From positions 62,001 through 126,000 of the forward strand of contig WHVA01000306.1 of assembly GCA_015179125.1 (NCBI GenBank): a stretch of 64,000 nucleotides of DNA. The letters are read 5' to 3'. A program made the position numbers and the translations under genes. The notes beneath the pieces were generated by a model. That model was not told where the DNA came from, ran no database searches, and was given only the letters and a program-made list of their open reading frames with translations. Positions 31,578 through 41,874 of this stretch are shown here, one piece after another. Position 1 is the stretch's first letter, and every line of letters starts with the position of its first letter. This DNA comes from Gautieria morchelliformis. Lineage: Eukaryota; Basidiomycota; Agaricomycetes; Gomphales; Gomphaceae.

Positions 31578-32584
31578 ACTTACACCCGTTTGCAGTACCT
31601 AAGGTGCATGTTGGATTTGCTTCTATTTTAGTGCGCAAACCTTGAACAATGATATCTTGCTTGATATCGCTCCGATTCGCTTGAAATTTCATATCTGAAG
31701 CTATGTGGACCATAGCTAGGGCATAGAACTAAAAAATCCAAATAAAACAAGCACTTTTATTTTGCATTTTGGGTGCTGAGGGGGGAGCAATGTCAAGCTT
31801 AGCTTACTGTATGTAGTTCAATGCAGGTTTTAATTTTGTTTGCTACTTTGTACTAATGGTGAGAACCCACTACAGGAGTATCTCCAGAAGAGGGTGTTAT
31901 AGGATTGGAGAGGAAGGGCTTAGCTTCTTCTGACGTTGGATCAATGAGATCTGGCAGTAGGCATTCATTCTCGATGTCGGATTTCCTCCTGTGTAGCATA
32001 AGCCCTGAAAATCTGAAGGATCATATAACGTGGAACATACGTGTCATCAAAGTTTGTAATAGCATCTGTGATCCCTTCTGCACCAAGTGCCAATGCACCA
32101 TAAGGCAACTTCGCCGATCCTGACATGTTCTTGAGCTCGGAAACTGTGGAGGCGCACGCGTATCGGGGTGAGGGGCGCGGAGGTGCTGGGGTGGGCGAGC
32201 TGGTGTATGAGGACGGGGTGGTGGGGGAGCGGGTGGCGGCGGGTGCAGGTGCAGGACAGGTGTGGGTGCCGGTGTGGGTGCAGGTGCCAGTATGGGTGCA
32301 GGTGGGGGTGCAGGGACAGGTGGGGGTGCAGGGATGGGTTGGGTGACGACGTGAAAGGACGTGGGGGCGCATGCGTATGTGGCGGGGGTGAGGGGCGCCG
32401 TGCTGGGGTGGGCGAGCTGGTGTAGGAGGACGGGGTGGTGGGGAAGCAGGCAGCGGTGGGTGCGGGTGCAGGTGTGGGTGTGGGTGCGGGTGCGGGTGCG
32501 GGTACGGGTATGGGTGCAGGTGCGGGTGTGGGTGCGGGTGCGGGTGCAGGTACGGGTGCAGGTGTGGGTGCGATTGCAGCATGG
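31578..32584 (-). pseudogene. unrecognised Pro/His-rich ORF, copy A
   Basis: On the minus strand an open frame (32582-31965) begins in CTGCAC/GGTGCG hexamer repeats giving Pro-His/Ala-Pro runs, then becomes non-repetitive: VSELKNMSGSAKLPYGALAL, GAEGITDAITNFDDTYVPRY, QIFRAYATQEEIRHRE. A second frame downstream reads CLLPDLIDPTSEEAKPFLS and ends TPVVGSHH (about 31870). A non-coding tail to about 31578 is also shared with copy B at 58444-59020, which is inverted relative to this one. I do not recognise the family. A solo LTR abuts the repeat at 32585. Confidence 0.5.
32170..32580. repeat. hexamer microsatellite, GGTGCG/GGTGCA type
   Basis: Degenerate 6-bp repeats (GGTGCRGGTGYG on plus) in two blocks, about 32240-32340 and 32455-32575. 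All six frames stay open, so ORFs here are not evidence of genes by themselves. The same repeat type occurs at 57715-57865 in inverse orientation. Confidence 0.85.
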
Positions 32585-33836
32585 TGTCAAGATTGGTTTT
32601 TAAGCGTTAATATCGTGTATTAGTGAACACAGCGAATGCCCAAATAACTTGTGCGAATAAGTATGCCGTTCGGCGAATAGGTGAACCGATAAATGTTCAC
32701 AAGATAAGAGGGTTTGCCTAAACGGGGCTCACCCTATCTACAGTCATAGCGAAATAGGCCGTGACTTTTGACGATGTAACGTACAAGGTTTCATGGAAGG
32801 GCTGTCTAAGTCTCGACAATCCCTTCGCTGGCGAAGGTGCTCCTTCAGAGCCCTTCGCCAACAGCACAGAAAATGGTTTGAAGGCTAAGGTAACGAAGAT
32901 GAAGTATGAGAACTCACCAGTGATGCCTAAGTCCTCTGCTAGTTGAAGATGGAAATCTCCAAGAGAAGGCTTAAGACGATGACCATGGCGAGGTGGAAGC
33001 TGCACAAGGTGAACGACGTATGATAATTGAACTGGGGAATATACATGCGAATGTAAACTACTTATATCGAATGCTTGTAAGGTGTCAGCGAATAGGAAAG
33101 GGGCCGTCACGAGTCAGGGTTGGATAGGGGTGCGCAGTCATGATACAACATAGATGAAATAAACATACAATAGAAATGAGAGAAGAGGGGGAACATGAAA
33201 CGACAGAGGGTGCAGGTGGCGAAGACACCTGTGTACGAAATCATGTCTTGGGGCCCGCATATACACTGCCCTGCATGGGTTCTTCACCTACTGGGTTGAT
33301 CCCACACGACCCACAGGTAGGACGTCCCGCGAACGCATCCTGATCATATGAACACCAAAAGGGGGTTGGATCGAGAAGCTGATGGAGTTACTGACGAGCC
33401 ATCATGCTGGATAGGGATGTCGATCGTGATTTGATGGTGTGCCTGCTGGCGAATGATGCGAGCAGCGAATGGTTGTTCAGCGAAATACGAGGAAGGGTGA
33501 ACAGAGGTGACATAGAGGAGGAGAGGTTGAGGTGGGGGCGAAGCCGAGCGAACACTGGGGAGGAGTAGCGAAAGGGGAAATACACAGGTCATGACAATCC
33601 AACTACCAGAACACCATTGGAAGATGGTCGCGCAGAGGAGGTGGTAGACCCAGCGACGACTGCCGAGTCAATCCCAAGACATCGATCGTGCGTTTGACGG
33701 CATGGCTATAGTAGTTGGCGCGAACAGCGAGGATTGGTTGCTGAACATGACAATGGTGATCAGAACGAACACGAAGGTGGGGTGTGAAAATAGGAAAACC
33801 GAGCTTCTGAGTATGGGAAATAAACGCGTCATGACA
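32585..33836. mobile_element. solo LTR, family 'TGTCAAGATTGG', copy A
   Basis: 1252 bp, TGTCAAGATTGG...CGTCATGACA, flanked by CATGG (32580-32584) and CACGG (33837-33841), a 5-bp duplication with one mismatch. No ORF of retrotransposon type inside. Related solo LTRs: 34422-35452 and 55937-57208, all in the same orientation. Confidence 0.85.
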
Positions 33837-34421
33837 CACGGACGACACGGAGCTCATCGTGAGGAGACTGGGCATACGGTTAGCAGGGTGTGGGGGCATC
33901 GACACACCTTGACACCCGGGGGACTCCACGCAGGGGACATGGGGGATACTGGCCCAAATGGCAGCCGGTAGAGGGATGGGAGCATGGACGTGACATGACT
34001 GGGCTGGTGGCTCTCAAGGTGTGCGAGGGCATCACCGCGGTTGGTGTTGCGGTAGTGCGTGGAGGCATGGGACGTGGCGTTGGTCATCGCGAGGGTGTTG
34101 ACGGTAGGAGTGATGGAGCTGTGGTCGGTCGGGGTGCAGGTAGACAACAGGAACTGCTCGTGCTTGTACGAGTAGAAGGGGCACTTCAAGTCACAATGGT
34201 GGACTTGTAGTTGGGACGCGTGACAGCCCTTTCAGCAAGGATATAAAGTAAGCATAAGTAGCAAATGCACCAATAAAAATGGGATAGTGGCCATTCGACA
34301 CCTCAAAATTACACTTGAGTTGGGGTTCAGCATTGGGAGTAAGGGTGGTCCAGACCTGGCCTGGAATGTCTTTACAAATGCTGTCGCGCGATTCATATCA
34401 TAGAATTCTTGGTCAGGGTGT
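33837..34421. other. unassigned sequence between two solo LTRs
   Basis: 33842-34230 has overlapping open frames on both strands with Pro/Ser/His/Thr-rich products; by position it could be the 5' part of the Pro/His-rich ORF of copy A (minus), but I see no conserved motif. 34231-34421 shows nothing recognisable. Confidence 0.4.
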
Positions 34422-35452
34422 TGTCAAGATTGGTTTTCAGGTGTTAATATCGTGTATTAGTGAACACAGTGAATGCCTGAATAACTTGTGCGAATAAGTA
34501 TGCCGTTCGGCGAATAGGTGAACCAATGAATGTTCACAAGGTAAGAGGGCTTGCCTAAACGGGGCTCACCCTATCTACAGTTGTAGCGAAATGGCCCGTG
34601 ACTCTTGACGATGTAACGTGCAAGGTCTCACGGAAGGGCTGTCTAAGTCTCGACAATCCCTTTGCTGGCGAAGGTGCTCCTTCGGAGCCCTTCGCCAACA
34701 GCACAGAAAATGGTTTGAAGGCTAAGGTAACGAAGATGAAGTATGAGAACTCACCAGTGATGCCTAAGTCCTCTACTAGTCAAAGATGGAAATCTCCAAG
34801 AGAAGGCTTAAGACGATGACCATGGCGAGGTCAAAGCTGCACAAGATGAACGATGTATGATAATTGAACTGGGGAATATACATGCGAATGTAAACTACTT
34901 ATATCGAATGCTTGTAAGGTATCAGTGAATAGGAAAGAGGCCATTGTGAGTCAGGGTTGGATAGGGGTGCGCGGTCATGATACTAGGTAGATGGAATAAA
35001 CATACAATAGAGTGAGGGGAGAATGCGAACATGAAACGACGGAGAATAAAGGGAGTGAAGGCATTATGGACAAAACCATGTCTTGGGACCTGCATACATG
35101 CTACCCTGCACGGGCTCTTTGTTTACTGGGTTGATCCCGCACGGCCTATGGAAGAGACGTCCTGCGATCACACCTTGGCCATACGAACACCCAATGGGGT
35201 TGGATTAAGAAGATGATGGGGTTAATGATGAACCATCATGCCGGGTGAATGGTATCGATCGTATTTGATGGCGTGCCTGCTGACGGAATGCGCGAGCAGT
35301 GAATAGCGGTTCGGAGAATGGGGCAAACAGCAGGTAGAGTGGACGTAGGGGAGGAGTGGTCGGTAGGTGCGGCGAACTCTGGCGAAGACGCTAGGGAGTG
35401 ACGAGGGGGAACATAGAGGTAGCGCGGTAGGAGAAATAAACCGGTCGTGACA
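34422..35452. mobile_element. solo LTR, family 'TGTCAAGATTGG', copy B
   Basis: 1031 bp, TGTCAAG...GTCGTGACA, with perfect 5-bp duplication GGTGT (34417-34421 and 35453-35457). Shorter than copies A and C through internal deletion in the second half. It lies 58 bp before the start codon of the mariner transposase. Confidence 0.88.
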
Positions 35453-35510
35453 GGTGTGTGTTTCGGGAACTTCCGTTCTCCTTGTATGTACTACCCACAC
35501 CATCGCTCAT

Positions 35511-36690
35511 ATGCCTCGCCCTGGCAACCCTAAACCTGTTCGTCACATGTACAGCAAGGATCTGTGAGATCGCGTTATACACCAAAAATTCAAGCTCAAC
35601 AAGAAATCAACCGATATTGCAATTGACCTCAATATGTCAGTACTTGTAGTTCAACGCACAATCAAACTCTGGTGGGATGTTGGAGATGTCGTGGCAGAGC
35701 CAAAGCGGCTATCTCATGGGTCAAAAATGACCTCAGCTCAGAGTGAAGTAAGTAATTCATGTCTGTGTTTAGCTGTAGCTTATTTTATTTTATAACAGTT
35801 TCTTCTTGCGCTTCTTGAACGCTCGCGCGATCTGTACCTCGATGAGCTTGTCAAAGAGCTAGAGGTGCAGCATGGTATTTTAGTAAGTATATCAACTGTC
35901 TGGAGGATGCTTCGACATCTTGGCTTGCAAAGAAAGAAAGTGAGTTGTTAAATCCTCGAAGAATGACAACCTTTATATTTGTCTCCAATCCAGCTTTCAC
36001 AGGCAGCCACAGAGCGCTGTGAAGCCTCACGGACTGCTTTCCAGTTTCGTATTGGTAGTGAACCACCGGACTGTTTGGTTTTCACAGATGAAAGCGCAAT
36101 TGACCTTCACACAACATATAAACTAATGGGATGGGCTTACAAGGGATGTAGGCCTTGAGTGCGAGCACATTTCCAAAGGGGCGAAAGGTAATGATTTGTG
36201 CATGGGCCTCCATTATTGTATCACTAATATCCATTCAGATTTTCAATCCTTCCAGCGCTCTCACAAGATGGAATCATCTATAGCCATATCAAATTAGGGG
36301 CATACGACGGTCCAGAGTTCCTTGGGTTTCTGAAGGGCCTTTTAGAGGTAATGAACCCTTACCTGGCACCACAGAGCATTCTTGTTATGGATAACTGCGC
36401 CATTCACCACATACCTGAGGTCTCACTCTTATGTGCCCAAAGGGTTTTACCATTATAAACTGTTTTCACTAGTGTCTAATCTTGCATTTGCAGAGGAATC
36501 AAACTGATGTATCTTCCGCCATACTCGCCTGATCTCAATCTGATTGAAGAATCATTCTCCTTCATCAAAGCTCACCTCAGACTGCCGACATGTGCGAGGG
36601 TGGATGAAGGACTGTGGCTATCTGTAGTGCAGTTGTACAACTGCAATGTAATTTTTTTGTTGTCAGAATGTTGGAAATTATCTGCAATGT
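35511..36690 (+). pseudogene. Tc1/mariner-type transposase with introns, dead
   Basis: Start MPRPGNPKPVRHMYSKDL at 35511 then TGA. Helix-turn-helix part: KSTDIAIDLNMSVLVVQRTI and SISTVWRMLRHLGLQRKK. Catalytic blocks of a DDE_3 transposase: CLVFTDESAIDLH (about 36080), ILVMDNCAIHH (about 36380) and MYLPPYSPDLNLIEESFSFI (about 36510). Exons are separated by short introns with GT..AG ends (for example just after TSAQSE near 35750 and before LQIF-like sequence near 36235). A second stop lies at about 36157. The terminal inverted repeats could not be identified. Copia-2 sits 40 bp downstream. Confidence 0.8.
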
Positions 36691-36731
36691 GATGGATGAT
36701 ATTGGCAAACAAAACTTAGTAGTGCAAAAAG

Positions 36732-37347
36732 TAATATAAATCAGAGTAAGGGGTTGGGGTCGAGTGAATAATGATGTGATAAAGATCTCAAGCAGTGTTC
36801 TAGTTGAGAGATAAGAGCAATGTTCTAGAGTTCTAGATTTAAGCAATGTTCTTGGTGCAATAAGAGTTGAGGAGGAAACAATAATAGTCCAAAGAAGCTT
36901 ATGACTCGAAGCTCTAGGGAAAAAGATTGTTAAGTCACTTCTTTATTCGTATCTAGAGTCCAAGTATTTAAGCAGTGTAGGATAGGAGGAAATAATCATG
37001 TGTGAATGTAATAATCATGTGAAATATGATGCTACTTAGGGGATGGGAGCATAATGATGTCAACAGTGATGCAACAGCTCCTATATGGCTAATCTCTTCA
37101 TAAATGATGGAGATGATGCAATAAATGATGTCAGACCAGTAGAATGACGACTCGACTCGATAATAGGCATGAAAATGAACTCTTAACTCAATGGTACGCA
37201 TGTCTGCGCCTCGACTCGATGTTTGACTCATGGTACGCATGTATGCGCCTCGACTCGACTTGGAATGATGGGAAAATAAGGTGAGTGATAAGAGAAATGA
37301 GAAGTAAGATTGTCCTGATTGAAACTGTCCTTCCTCCTCCAATAACA
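36732..37347 (-). repeat. Copia-2 3' LTR
   Basis: 616 bp, same as 41875-42490 as far as I can read. A 126-codon open frame (37348-36968) inside is repeated in the other LTR and is not considered a gene. Contains paired GACTCGA motifs. Confidence 0.92.
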
Positions 37348-37360
37348 CTCCCCCTCAAAC
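37348..37360 (-). promoter_or_regulatory. Copia-2 polypurine tract
   Basis: Sense strand GTTTGAGGGGGAG directly abuts the 3' LTR, the standard position and composition for priming plus-strand DNA. Confidence 0.8.
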
Positions 37361-40300
37361 TCGACGTATTCCTAGAAATTCTAGGATATGGAGATGTTTG
37401 CGTGGAGATAATGGCTTTGTGAGAATGTCCGCAGGATTGTCCATCGCAGGAATATAATGTAGTTTAATGTTTCCATTGGTGATCTGTTCCTTTGTGTAAT
37501 GGAAGTGAACATCAATATGTTTTGTGCGACTGTTATTGATGTTGTCTTGGGAAAATGCGATGGAGGATTGGTTGTCGGTAAATATGGTGATGGGAGCAAG
37601 GTTATGCTGAAAATCTTTTCCCATTCTTATAAGCCATATTCCTTCTGCTGATGCAAAGGATCCTGCAACCAGTTCCGATTCCATTGATGATCGGCTCACA
37701 AGATTCTGTTTCTTTGATGCCCAAGAGATAGGGCCACCATTGAACATAAAAACCCATCCTGTGGTAGACTTCCTATCATCCTTGTCTCCTGCGAAGTCTG
37801 CGTCTGTGAATCCTGCAAGTCCATGAGCATATCCCTTTGTGCCATCACCATGACTTGAGAATGTGATGCCAAATTCTTTTGTGTTGATTAAGTAGCGTAG
37901 AATTCGTTTGGCAGCTTCCCAGTGAGTGATATTGGGTTTGGATGCAAATTGTGCACATTTGTTGACTGCATAGGATATGTCTGGTCGAGTGGCCACTGCA
38001 CAGTAGTTGAGACTTCCAATCAATGATGAATAGGATATATCCATAATATCATTTGGATTGGTGGAGATTCTGAATTCGATGTTTGGGTCCATGGGTGAGT
38101 TTGTAGCACGTCCAGCTGTAACATCGAATCGTTTTGAAATAGAGTTGATAAAGGATGGTTGGGAAATATGAATGGTGCCCAGTTCTTGATTCCTGATGAT
38201 TCGAATTCCCAAAAGCCGGCTTGGTTCACCTAGGTCTTGGATGTCAAAGCTCCCCCTCACATCTCTGATCATTTTCTCCATTGTTTCCTTGGAATTTGCA
38301 GCCATTAATCCATCATCCACATACCAGCCCACTACAGCCACCTCTCCTTTGTCTCCAAACCTGAAAAACATTGTTTGATCTGCTTCCCCTGCCTTGAACC
38401 CCATCTTCTCTAATTCCTTCCTCAAAGTATTGTGCCACACTCTTCCTGATTGTTTCAACCCATAGATCCCCTTGTTTAACTTGCAGACAAGATGTTCCTC
38501 TCCTGACTTGATAAAACCCTCTGGTTGGCGCATATACACAGTGTCCTCAAGTTTGCCATTGAGATATGCGCCCTTTACATCCACATGGCGCAGTTCAAGG
38601 TTGTACTTGCAACCTAATGCAAGAATGAGTCGAATTGAGGTTAATCTGATAGTGGGGGAGAATGTTTCTTGATAATCGATGCCTGGAACTTGTGAAAAGC
38701 CTTGTGCCACTAGTCTTGATTTGAAATTGTTTATATCGCCTATATTGTCTCGTTTGACTCTGAAAACCCAACGGCATCCTATAATATTCGTGTTCGGAGG
38801 ACATTCGACCAGGGTCCAGGTATAGTAACCTGTGAGTGTGTCGTATTCCACCTCGCATGATTTCCTCCACTGTGATGCATTTTCCGAGCTCATAGCCTCC
38901 TTGTAGTTGCTTGGTTCATCCTCTGCAAGAGTCACGAATGCTGCTTCCACCTCCTCAAGTTCCTTCCTCCCATGCGCCATAGCAATCATCTCTTTCATCA
39001 GTGCTGCGTGTCTCCTTCCTCTTCCATACTCCACATTTGATGGATCCATCCATGGACCTTTGGAAAAGTCCTTTGGAGCGATTTCTTCTTCAATTTCTTC
39101 TTCTTCTGCTTCTCTGTCTTCTTCCTCTGTTCTCAGCTCCACTCCTTCGATCTCTTCCTCATGCTCTATCTTCTTCTCCTCCTCTTCGACTTGTTGTAAT
39201 ATTCCAGTAGTATCAGTCCTGTCAACGAATGGTAATTCTTCATCATACTGCCATTCCTGTACAGGCCTCGGCTCCTCAGGCTGGAAAATAACAGGGAGTC
39301 TGGATTCACGTTGCCAGAGTGTAGGTGTGTCGTCTGCATCAGTTCCATGAATAGAGACTCGTTCTATGTGATTCAGCTCATCAAAGACAACGTCCCTGGA
39401 CTTCAGCAGTGTATGTGTGCGTGGAACCCAGACCTTGTAAGCCTTGGAATTGTCGAAATATCCAACAAATATTCCTTCCACTGACTTGTAATCTCCCTTT
39501 CTCCTTGTTGCTTTAGGAATCAAGGCCCAGCACTTGGAGCCATAAGTGCGAAGCCAATTCACCTTTGGTTTTACTAGCCAGAAGGCCTCATAAGGTGATT
39601 TGTTGATCCTATGATGCAAAATTCGATTTTTGACAAAATTGACCGTGTGCACTCCAGAGACCCAAAATCGATTCGAGAGTCCAGCATCATGCTGAAGGGT
39701 CAATGCTCCTTCTTGAAGGGTCCTGTTGTATCTTTCAGCAATGGCATTATGCTCTGGAGTATAGGGAGAAGTGGTTTGATGAGCGATTCCAAGGTCTTTG
39801 CATAACTTTTGAAATTCCTTCCCCATATATTCTCCTCCATTATCTGTCCTCACTCTCCTCACATCCTCTCCTTTCTGCTTCTTCAACCATGCAATATATC
39901 CCTTGAATGAATTGGTAACAGTGGCACATTCCTTGTTCTTCAAGAAATCAATACTGACATAGCGAGTTTTGTGATCAATCCAGGTCACAAAATATCGAAA
40001 GCCATTGATGGAGACGTCGAATGGACCACAAAGGTCAGAGGAAATGATATCTCCAATTTTCTCTGGTAATTCTTCTGTACTTTTGAAAGGTGCGCGTGTT
40101 TGCTTGCCAAAGGGACAATGTGAGCATTGGCTCATGTACTGGTCCTCCTCCACATCAGGGAGTCCATCAACTGTTTGCAACCTCGACATAGTCTCCAGTG
40201 TTGATGGCGCGGCATGTGCAAGCCTATGATGCCAAAGTGTAAGCTCACTTGGCTCACCAGAATATTCCACAGTCTCTACAGGGTATTGAACTGATGTTGC

Positions 40301-41173
40301 CATATATGCGAATAAATTGTTGATTTTTGTTCCTTTTGCAACAATTTCCCCATTATAGAGCAGTGAAGTGTCCCCTCGACTGAAAACCACATCTACATTT
40401 GCTGTTGTCATCCTCCCAACAGAAAGTAGATTGGCATCGAGTTTTGGGACAAAAATGACATTTTGCAATGTCAACTCCAAGGGTGGTAGGTTCATAGACT
40501 CATCACTTTGAAGTGTGATGCGAATTGTCCCCTTTTGACTAGCCTCGAAGGCCTCACCACTTGCAGTCTCGACCAATATAGTAGGAGTCGAGTGAATTTC
40601 ATCAAAGAGTTCCAATCTGCCGCATATATGACTTGATGCTGCAGAGTCCACCAACCACATATGAGACCTGTCTTGTATGGCTGATAGAGCTGATGTTTTT
40701 GTGGATAAAACAACACTCTTGGATTGGTCTTCTTCTTGTTCAGAGATATATGCCATCATAACAATATTCTTTGTCGATGCATTGGCAAATCTTGATGATG
40801 GCACTGAAGAATTATTTGAAGAATTGTTGGCTCCTGCAGGCACAGTTTGATGCATCTGTGAGGCAACTGTTGGAGAGTTCCAAACAGGAGCTGATCGATT
40901 GCTACTTCCTCCCGGCCAAATACCCCCTCTTCCACCTCTTGCAACACTTGCTCCTCGACCCCTGCCTCCCCATGGGTCTTGTCCTGCCAGCCCCCCTCCT
41001 GGTGCGAAACATCTTGAAGCTGAATGACCCTCCTTTCCACAATTATTGCAGTTGTAAAATGGTCTCTGATTGTTATTTGTTGGATAGGGGGTGTTCCATG
41101 GTTTTGTGGTGGGGTATGCAGAGTTATTAGGTCGTCCTGCCCCTTTGATTGTACCACAAAAGCCGTAGCTGCT
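37355..41173 (-). CDS. Copia-2 pol polyprotein (PR, IN, RT, RNase H), intact
   Basis: The frame is open from about 41173 down to the stop at 37355; the first in-frame ATG is at 40855 (1166 residues). Upstream of that ATG the same frame encodes the zinc knuckle CNNCGKEGHSASRC (about 41060-41019), so translation probably enters from gag. Protease MWLVDSAASSHICG (Asp at residue 70). GAG-pre-integrase LWHHRLAHAAPSTLE with CSHCPFGKQTRAPF. Integrase core ISSDLCGPF, VRTDNGGEYMG and PEHNAIAERYNRTL. RT: RWVFRVKRDNIGD, VDVKGAYLNGKLEDTVYM, LNKGIYGLKQSGRVWH and catalytic GWYVDDGLMA. RNase H: GFTDADFAGDKDDRKSTTGW, SSMESELVAGSFA and FTDNQSSIAF. No stop or frameshift within it. Confidence 0.93.
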   Translation of the reverse strand, partial: SSYGFCGTIKGAGRPNNSAYPTTKPWNTPYPTNNNQRPFYNCNNCGKEGHSASRCFAPGGGLAGQDPWGGRGRGASVARGGRGGIWPGGSSNRSAPVWNSPTVASQMHQTVPAGANNSSNNSSVPSSRFANASTKNIVMMAYISEQEEDQSKSVVLSTKTSALSAIQDRSHMWLVDSAASSHICGRLELFDEIHSTPTILVETASGEAFEASQKGTIRITLQSDESMNLPPLELTLQNVIFVPKLDANLLSVGRMTTANVDVVFSRGDTSLLYNGEIVAKGTKINNLFAYMATSVQYPVETVEYSGEPSELTLWHHRLAHAAPSTLETMSRLQTVDGLPDVEEDQYMSQCSHCPFGKQTRAPFKSTEELPEKIGDIISSDLCGPFDVSINGFRYFVTWIDHKTRYVSIDFLKNKECATVTNSFKGYIAWLKKQKGEDVRRVRTDNGGEYMGKEFQKLCKDLGIAHQTTSPYTPEHNAIAERYNRTLQEGALTLQHDAGLSNRFWVSGVHTVNFVKNRILHHRINKSPYEAFWLVKPKVNWLRTYGSKCWALIPKATRRKGDYKSVEGIFVGYFDNSKAYKVWVPRTHTLLKSRDVVFDELNHIERVSIHGTDADDTPTLWQRESRLPVIFQPEEPRPVQEWQYDEELPFVDRTDTTGILQQVEEEEKKIEHEEEIEGVELRTEEEDREAEEEEIEEEIAPKDFSKGPWMDPSNVEYGRGRRHAALMKEMIAMAHGRKELEEVEAAFVTLAEDEPSNYKEAMSSENASQWRKSCEVEYDTLTGYYTWTLVECPPNTNIIGCRWVFRVKRDNIGDINNFKSRLVAQGFSQVPGIDYQETFSPTIRLTSIRLILALGCKYNLELRHVDVKGAYLNGKLEDTVYMRQPEGFIKSGEEHLVCKLNKGIYGLKQSGRVWHNTLRKELEKMGFKAGEADQTMFFRFGDKGEVAVVGWYVDDGLMAANSKETMEKMIRDVRGSFDIQDLGEPSRLLGIRIIRNQELGTIHISQPSFINSISKRFDVTAGRATNSPMDPNIEFRISTNPNDIMDISYSSLIGSLNYCAVATRPDISYAVNKCAQFASKPNITHWEAAKRILRYLINTKEFGITFSSHGDGTKGYAHGLAGFTDADFAGDKDDRKSTTGWVFMFNGGPISWASKKQNLVSRSSMESELVAGSFASAEGIWLIRMGKDFQHNLAPITIFTDNQSSIAFSQDNINNSRTKHIDVHFHYTKEQITNGNIKLHYIPAMDNPADILTKPLSPRKHLHILEFLGIRRV

Positions 41174-41850
41174 TGATTCGATATTTCCACCGCACTTAAA
41201 TCCGCCTCATGAGCCTCTAGCTTCTCCTCAATGACATTTATGTCCCCAGTGATCATCCTGATGGTTTGAGCGATAGGCCTCCAGGATTCAGGTACATTCC
41301 TGAGGACAGTGGCAGCATGGGTAGAATCAGCAATGATCTCACCCATTTTTGCCAATTGATTCCTGTACTCCTTCATTATAGTGAGGTAGGAGGAGACAGA
41401 TTGTCCTTCGGTCATGTGATAATTTTCATATCTTGTGCGAATGATGCTGATTTTGCTAGGGTCTGTAGACTCGAATTTCCTTGTCAGGATCTCCCATGCT
41501 ATAGCTGAAGATTCTGTAGAGTCGATGGCTGTTTGGAGTTCAGGGGTAATACACAGGAGTATTTGGCTATAAGCCACATTGTTCCTGTCGTGCCACTCGT
41601 CCTGGAGCTGAGTTAATGGAATATTACCAACAGTCTCAACCCCATTGAGGATTACTACAGCCCTGTTGGTGACATCTGGATAGTCATCTGCTCCTGTGAT
41701 CATTCTGTAAAGGCCTCTGTCTCGAGAAGTAGCCAACAACTCTCTCTTCCAAGACATCCAGTTATCCTTACTCAGCTTTGGTTTTATATCCCTAAACTTG
41801 TGGATATCATGTTTAGGATGAGGGAGGGCGGTCATGATCTGTTGGGCCAT
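40756..41850 (-). CDS. Copia-2 gag
   Basis: Starts MAQQIMTALPHPKHDIHKFR at 41850, 24 bp from the 5' LTR. Copia gag (UBN2-like) wording: KLSKDNWMSWKRELLATSRD, SSAIAWEILTRKFESTDPSK and MTEGQSVSSYLTIMKEYRNQ. The frame nominally runs to 40756, but from about 41170 on the sensible protein (zinc knuckle) is in the -1 frame. The shift point may be at TCA-AAG-GGG (about 41149-41157). Either this is a programmed -1 shift or a single inactivating indel in an otherwise intact element. Confidence 0.85.
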   Translation of the reverse strand: MAQQIMTALPHPKHDIHKFRDIKPKLSKDNWMSWKRELLATSRDRGLYRMITGADDYPDVTNRAVVILNGVETVGNIPLTQLQDEWHDRNNVAYSQILLCITPELQTAIDSTESSAIAWEILTRKFESTDPSKISIIRTRYENYHMTEGQSVSSYLTIMKEYRNQLAKMGEIIADSTHAATVLRNVPESWRPIAQTIRMITGDINVIEEKLEAHEADLSAVEISNQAATAFVVQSKGQDDLITLHTPPQNHGTPPIQQITIRDHFTTAIIVERRVIQLQDVSHQEGGWQDKTHGEAGVEEQVLQEVEEGVFGREEVAIDQLLFGTLQQLPHRCIKLCLQEPTILQIILQCHHQDLPMHRQRILL

Positions 41851-41874
41851 GAAAAGTCTATGAGACTCTTAATC

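Noticed and set aside
31965-32623. Several Val-Gly, Pro-His and Thr-Arg rich ORFs on both strands
   Set aside because: Produced by hexamer microsatellites; only the minus-strand frame that leads into unique sequence was kept.
32585-35452. A single LTR retrotransposon bounded by the two similar LTRs
   Set aside because: Each LTR has its own 5-bp duplication (CATGG/CACGG and GGTGT) and the 585 bp between them hold no retrotransposon genes.
36968-37348. 126-codon ORF, repeated at 42111-42491
   Set aside because: Lies in the Copia-2 LTR and is duplicated only because the LTRs are identical; no protein-like features.
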